Source of the DNA: CAYONM01 sp964405325
GTDB taxonomy: Bacteria > Planctomycetota > UBA11346
Length of the DNA stretch: 7,418 bases
Assembly: GCA_964405325.1 (NCBI GenBank)
Contig: CAYONM010000183.1
Coordinates: forward strand, 1 to 7,418
Direction: 5' to 3'
The notes under the pieces are model-generated. The model was not told where the DNA came from. It ran no database searches and worked only from the letters and a program-made list of their open reading frames with translations. The stretch's first letter is position 1; the number at the start of each line of letters is the position of its first letter. Of the stretch, positions 5,840 to 7,418 are shown piece after piece. The position numbers were made by a program, and so were the translations under genes.

Positions 5840-6979
5840 ATGCACCACGTCTTGTCGATGAGCTTCGCGCTGCTGCTCATATCCGCGACCGCCGCTGCGG
5901 AATCGGTCAAAGTCCACTACCTCGGCAACAGTCTGACCGCAGGAACCGCTCCGAAATTCCATGAACACCTGGGCAAGAGCAAAGGCGATACTTGGGATGC
6001 TGTCCAGTTCGGCATCGCCGGCGGCCGCCTGCATCAGTACACCAAGCTGCTCTTCCCGAAATATCCGGATATGGCCTATCCGGAACCAACCGGCAGGCCG
6101 CAGAAAAATGCCTTGCGGACCCGCCAGCGCATAGAGAACGAGACCTATGACGCGATTGTGATCCAACCGCATCAATTCCACCTGATCCAGTTCGCCAATT
6201 GGATGGAGCGTGAGGCCGGCGACATCGAGGACGGCGGACGCCTGGTGAAATGGATCCGGCAGCACCAGCCCGAGGCCCAGCTCTACCTCTTCCAAACCTG
6301 GACCTCGCCACAATACGAGGACAGCCAAGAGGATCCGATCTGGGAAACCTTCGATTACGAGACCTACTGGCTGCGGCCGTACAGCAATCCGCCCCCAGAA
6401 AACGATCCCTTTCCCAGTCGCGTCATGCGCACCCAGGATTATTTCCGGCAGCTCCGGGAAGCATTGAATGCCAATCATGCTGACATCCTCGACGACCAAC
6501 CGATCCGCATGATCCCGACCGGCGACGTCATGCTGGAAATCGATCGTCGTTTGAAGGCCGGCACCCTGGTCGACAGCGACGGCAAACCCTTCACTCTGAT
6601 CCGGCGTACGGTGATCGTCGACAACGAGACCGACAAGAATCTGGTCGACATCAAGCGTGAGGAGATTCCTTTCGACAGCATCACGCTGTTCTACCAGGAC
6701 TTTCAGCACCAGAATCCGGGCCTGCCGCGCTTCTTCGATGCGAGCGTGTTCTATGCGACCCTGTTCGGCAAATCGCCCAAAGGCCTCGATTTCACCCCCT
6801 ACAACGAATACCCGAAAAAGAACGAGGACTACGAGATCGTCAAGGAAAGCGCGTATAATTGGAAGGCCGGCGACAACCGGCACCACATCGAGGTGACCGA
6901 GGAACTCGCCGATGCGCTCGCCGAGATCACCTGGCAGGTGGTCAGCTCGCATCCCTATACCGGTCTCAGCAGCGACTGA
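5840..6979 (+). CDS. Exported SGNH/GDSL-like hydrolase (putative carbohydrate esterase)
   Basis: A 379-residue protein with a Sec signal peptide (MHHVLSMSFALLLISATAAA, cleavage likely after A20) followed at once by an SGNH-type block I, YLGNSLTAG, with S31 as the predicted nucleophile. Block II is probably IAGGR (59-63). The block III position appears to be I-Q-P-H-Q (108-112) in place of the usual GxND. Near the C terminus D287 and H290 (QDFQHQN) form the DxxH pair expected for the catalytic acid and base, followed by FYATLFGKSP, a stretch familiar to me from GNSLT-type SGNH proteins. The mature protein has no cysteine, which fits an extracytoplasmic site. The likely role is ester removal (for example O-acetyl) from the glycan that the sulfatases desulfate, but that is inferred from context. 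It is transcribed alone, divergent from the LacI gene. A non-hydrolytic or altered enzyme is possible given the missing block III Asn. Confidence 0.8.
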   Translation: MHHVLSMSFALLLISATAAAESVKVHYLGNSLTAGTAPKFHEHLGKSKGDTWDAVQFGIAGGRLHQYTKLLFPKYPDMAYPEPTGRPQKNALRTRQRIENETYDAIVIQPHQFHLIQFANWMEREAGDIEDGGRLVKWIRQHQPEAQLYLFQTWTSPQYEDSQEDPIWETFDYETYWLRPYSNPPPENDPFPSRVMRTQDYFRQLREALNANHADILDDQPIRMIPTGDVMLEIDRRLKAGTLVDSDGKPFTLIRRTVIVDNETDKNLVDIKREEIPFDSITLFYQDFQHQNPGLPRFFDASVFYATLFGKSPKGLDFTPYNEYPKKNEDYEIVKESAYNWKAGDNRHHIEVTEELADALAEITWQVVSSHPYTGLSSD

Positions 6980-7008
6980 TCCCATCGGAATCGCTCGACT
7001 TCCGCTCA

Positions 7009-7031
7009 CGGCTGCCGGATTCCGGCAGCCG
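7009..7031 (+). terminator. GC-rich hairpin after the SGNH gene, probable terminator
   Basis: Ten bases, CGGCTGCCGG (7009-7018), pair perfectly with CCGGCAGCCG (7022-7031) around an ATT loop, 29 nt after the stop codon. The following CTTTCGTGT has only a short T-run, so this is either a weak intrinsic terminator or a 3'-end stabilising hairpin. Confidence 0.55.
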
Positions 7032-7418
7032 CTTTCGTGTCGGTGCGATCAGGAATGATACCGCTCGCCAAATGATCAGATACTGCGCAGGCCGCATACA
7101 TGATGCTCTCTCGGCCATGTTCTGGTCGAAACCTGATCGATCTGCTATCTGTCGACCGCAAGTACGTAAAGCATTGTGATCCACGACCTACAGCTGCCCA
7201 TGCACAGCGGCCTCACATGCTTCGGCAATGAAAGCCAGAAAGCTGCAAGCCAGTATTCTGCCATGCACACATATAGTGCCACAGAAAGCTGCCATGCCAC
7301 AGAAAAAAAATATAGTTGCGAATATAGTTGCCATGCACTAATAACCTACTGACAACAGCTTACATAGAGCCCGTCCCGAATTCCGGAATTTCCTCGGCGC
7401 GGCGGTGCTGCCGCCGAT
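7032..7418. other. Gene-free 3' flank with small inverted repeats
   Basis: No reading frame here shows a family motif, a convincing start or a ribosome binding site, and I could not fold a tRNA. The first half has two modest inverted repeats, GGCCG (7090-7094)/CGGCC (7112-7116) and GGTCGA (7124-7129)/TCGACC (7152-7157). The second half holds the repeat cluster annotated separately. The end has a 12-bp palindrome, AATTCCGGAATT (7379-7390), and a 6-bp hairpin CGGCGG/CCGCCG (7400-7416). The last two may belong to the edge of the next transcription unit. Confidence 0.6.
7195..7338 (+). repeat. Cluster of overlapping short direct repeats, AT-rich
   Basis: Several exact short repeats interleave: CAGAAAGCTGC at 7236-7246 and 7282-7292; TGCCACAGAAA at 7277-7287 and 7295-7305; AATATAGTTGC in tandem at 7309-7319 and 7321-7331 (12-nt period); TGCCATGCAC at 7259-7268 and 7329-7338, with a variant TGCCCATGCAC at 7195-7205. 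CATGC occurs five times between 7199 and 7336. An A8 tract lies at 7303-7310. The segment is visibly richer in A and T than the genes around it. Repeat lengths and spacings are irregular, so it is not a CRISPR array; decayed tandem repeats or a slippage-prone noncoding region fit better. Confidence 0.65.

Noticed and set aside
4804..5964. 386-codon open frame antisense to the LacI gene and running into the SGNH gene
   Set aside because: It is low-complexity Arg/Ala/Pro-rich, has no domain, and overlaps two well-supported genes and their promoter region.
5768..7009. 413-codon open frame antisense to the SGNH gene
   Set aside because: The sense strand has a signal peptide, ribosome binding site, promoter and catalytic motifs; the antisense product has none and would cross the sense gene's promoter.
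6966..7184. 72-codon minus-strand frame in the 3' flank
   Set aside because: It overlaps the SGNH stop and the terminator hairpin, has no ribosome binding site that I can see and no recognisable motif.
7195..7338. CRISPR array
   Set aside because: The repeats are only 10-11 nt, of several different kinds, interleaved and irregularly spaced, with no constant-length spacers.

Overview
The window is GC-rich chromosomal DNA carrying a compact locus for sulfated-glycan catabolism and its transcriptional control. Two S1-type sulfatases, an exported SGNH-type hydrolase, two AraC-family regulators and a LacI-family regulator lie together. This mix, with one regulator per enzyme and enzymes exported through Sec signal peptides, fits a Gram-negative polysaccharide degrader of the Planctomycetota / Verrucomicrobiota / Kiritimatiellota / Lentisphaerota type. 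That lineage is an inference from gene content; nothing in the window fixes it.

Layout from left to right: (1) bases 1-612, the 3' part of an AraC-family regulator on the + strand, cut by the window edge. (2) 648-1481, a second, complete AraC-family regulator on the - strand, convergent with the first. (3) 1482-1568, a divergent regulatory interval with tentative promoters on both strands, an inverted repeat and a spaced direct repeat. (4) 1569-3017 and 3045-4577, two sulfatases in a two-gene operon with a 27-nt gap, closed by a strong intrinsic terminator at 4601-4633. (5) 4751-5755, a LacI-family regulator on the - strand, convergent with the operon. (6) 5756-5839, a second divergent interval with a perfect CG-centred 12-bp palindrome (a likely LacI-family operator) and a sigma70-like promoter. 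(7) 5840-6979, a secreted SGNH/GDSL-like hydrolase, followed by a GC-rich hairpin. (8) 7032-7418, with no supportable gene; it holds small inverted repeats and, at 7195-7338, an AT-rich cluster of overlapping short direct repeats.

How the genes may work together (inference): the exported sulfatase and the exported SGNH hydrolase would remove sulfate and perhaps acyl groups from a glycan outside the cytoplasm. The signal-less, cysteine-rich sulfatase would finish desulfation of imported oligosaccharides or monosaccharides in the cytoplasm. The divergent AraC regulator is placed to control the sulfatase operon, and the LacI regulator to control itself and the SGNH gene. No sulfatase-maturation enzyme (FGE or anSME), transporter or glycoside hydrolase lies in the window, so the full pathway must extend beyond it or be encoded elsewhere. 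I did not find a clearly new class of system. The points most worth checking are the two-compartment sulfatase pair, the palindromic operator, the SGNH enzyme with a non-standard block III, and the 3' repeat cluster.
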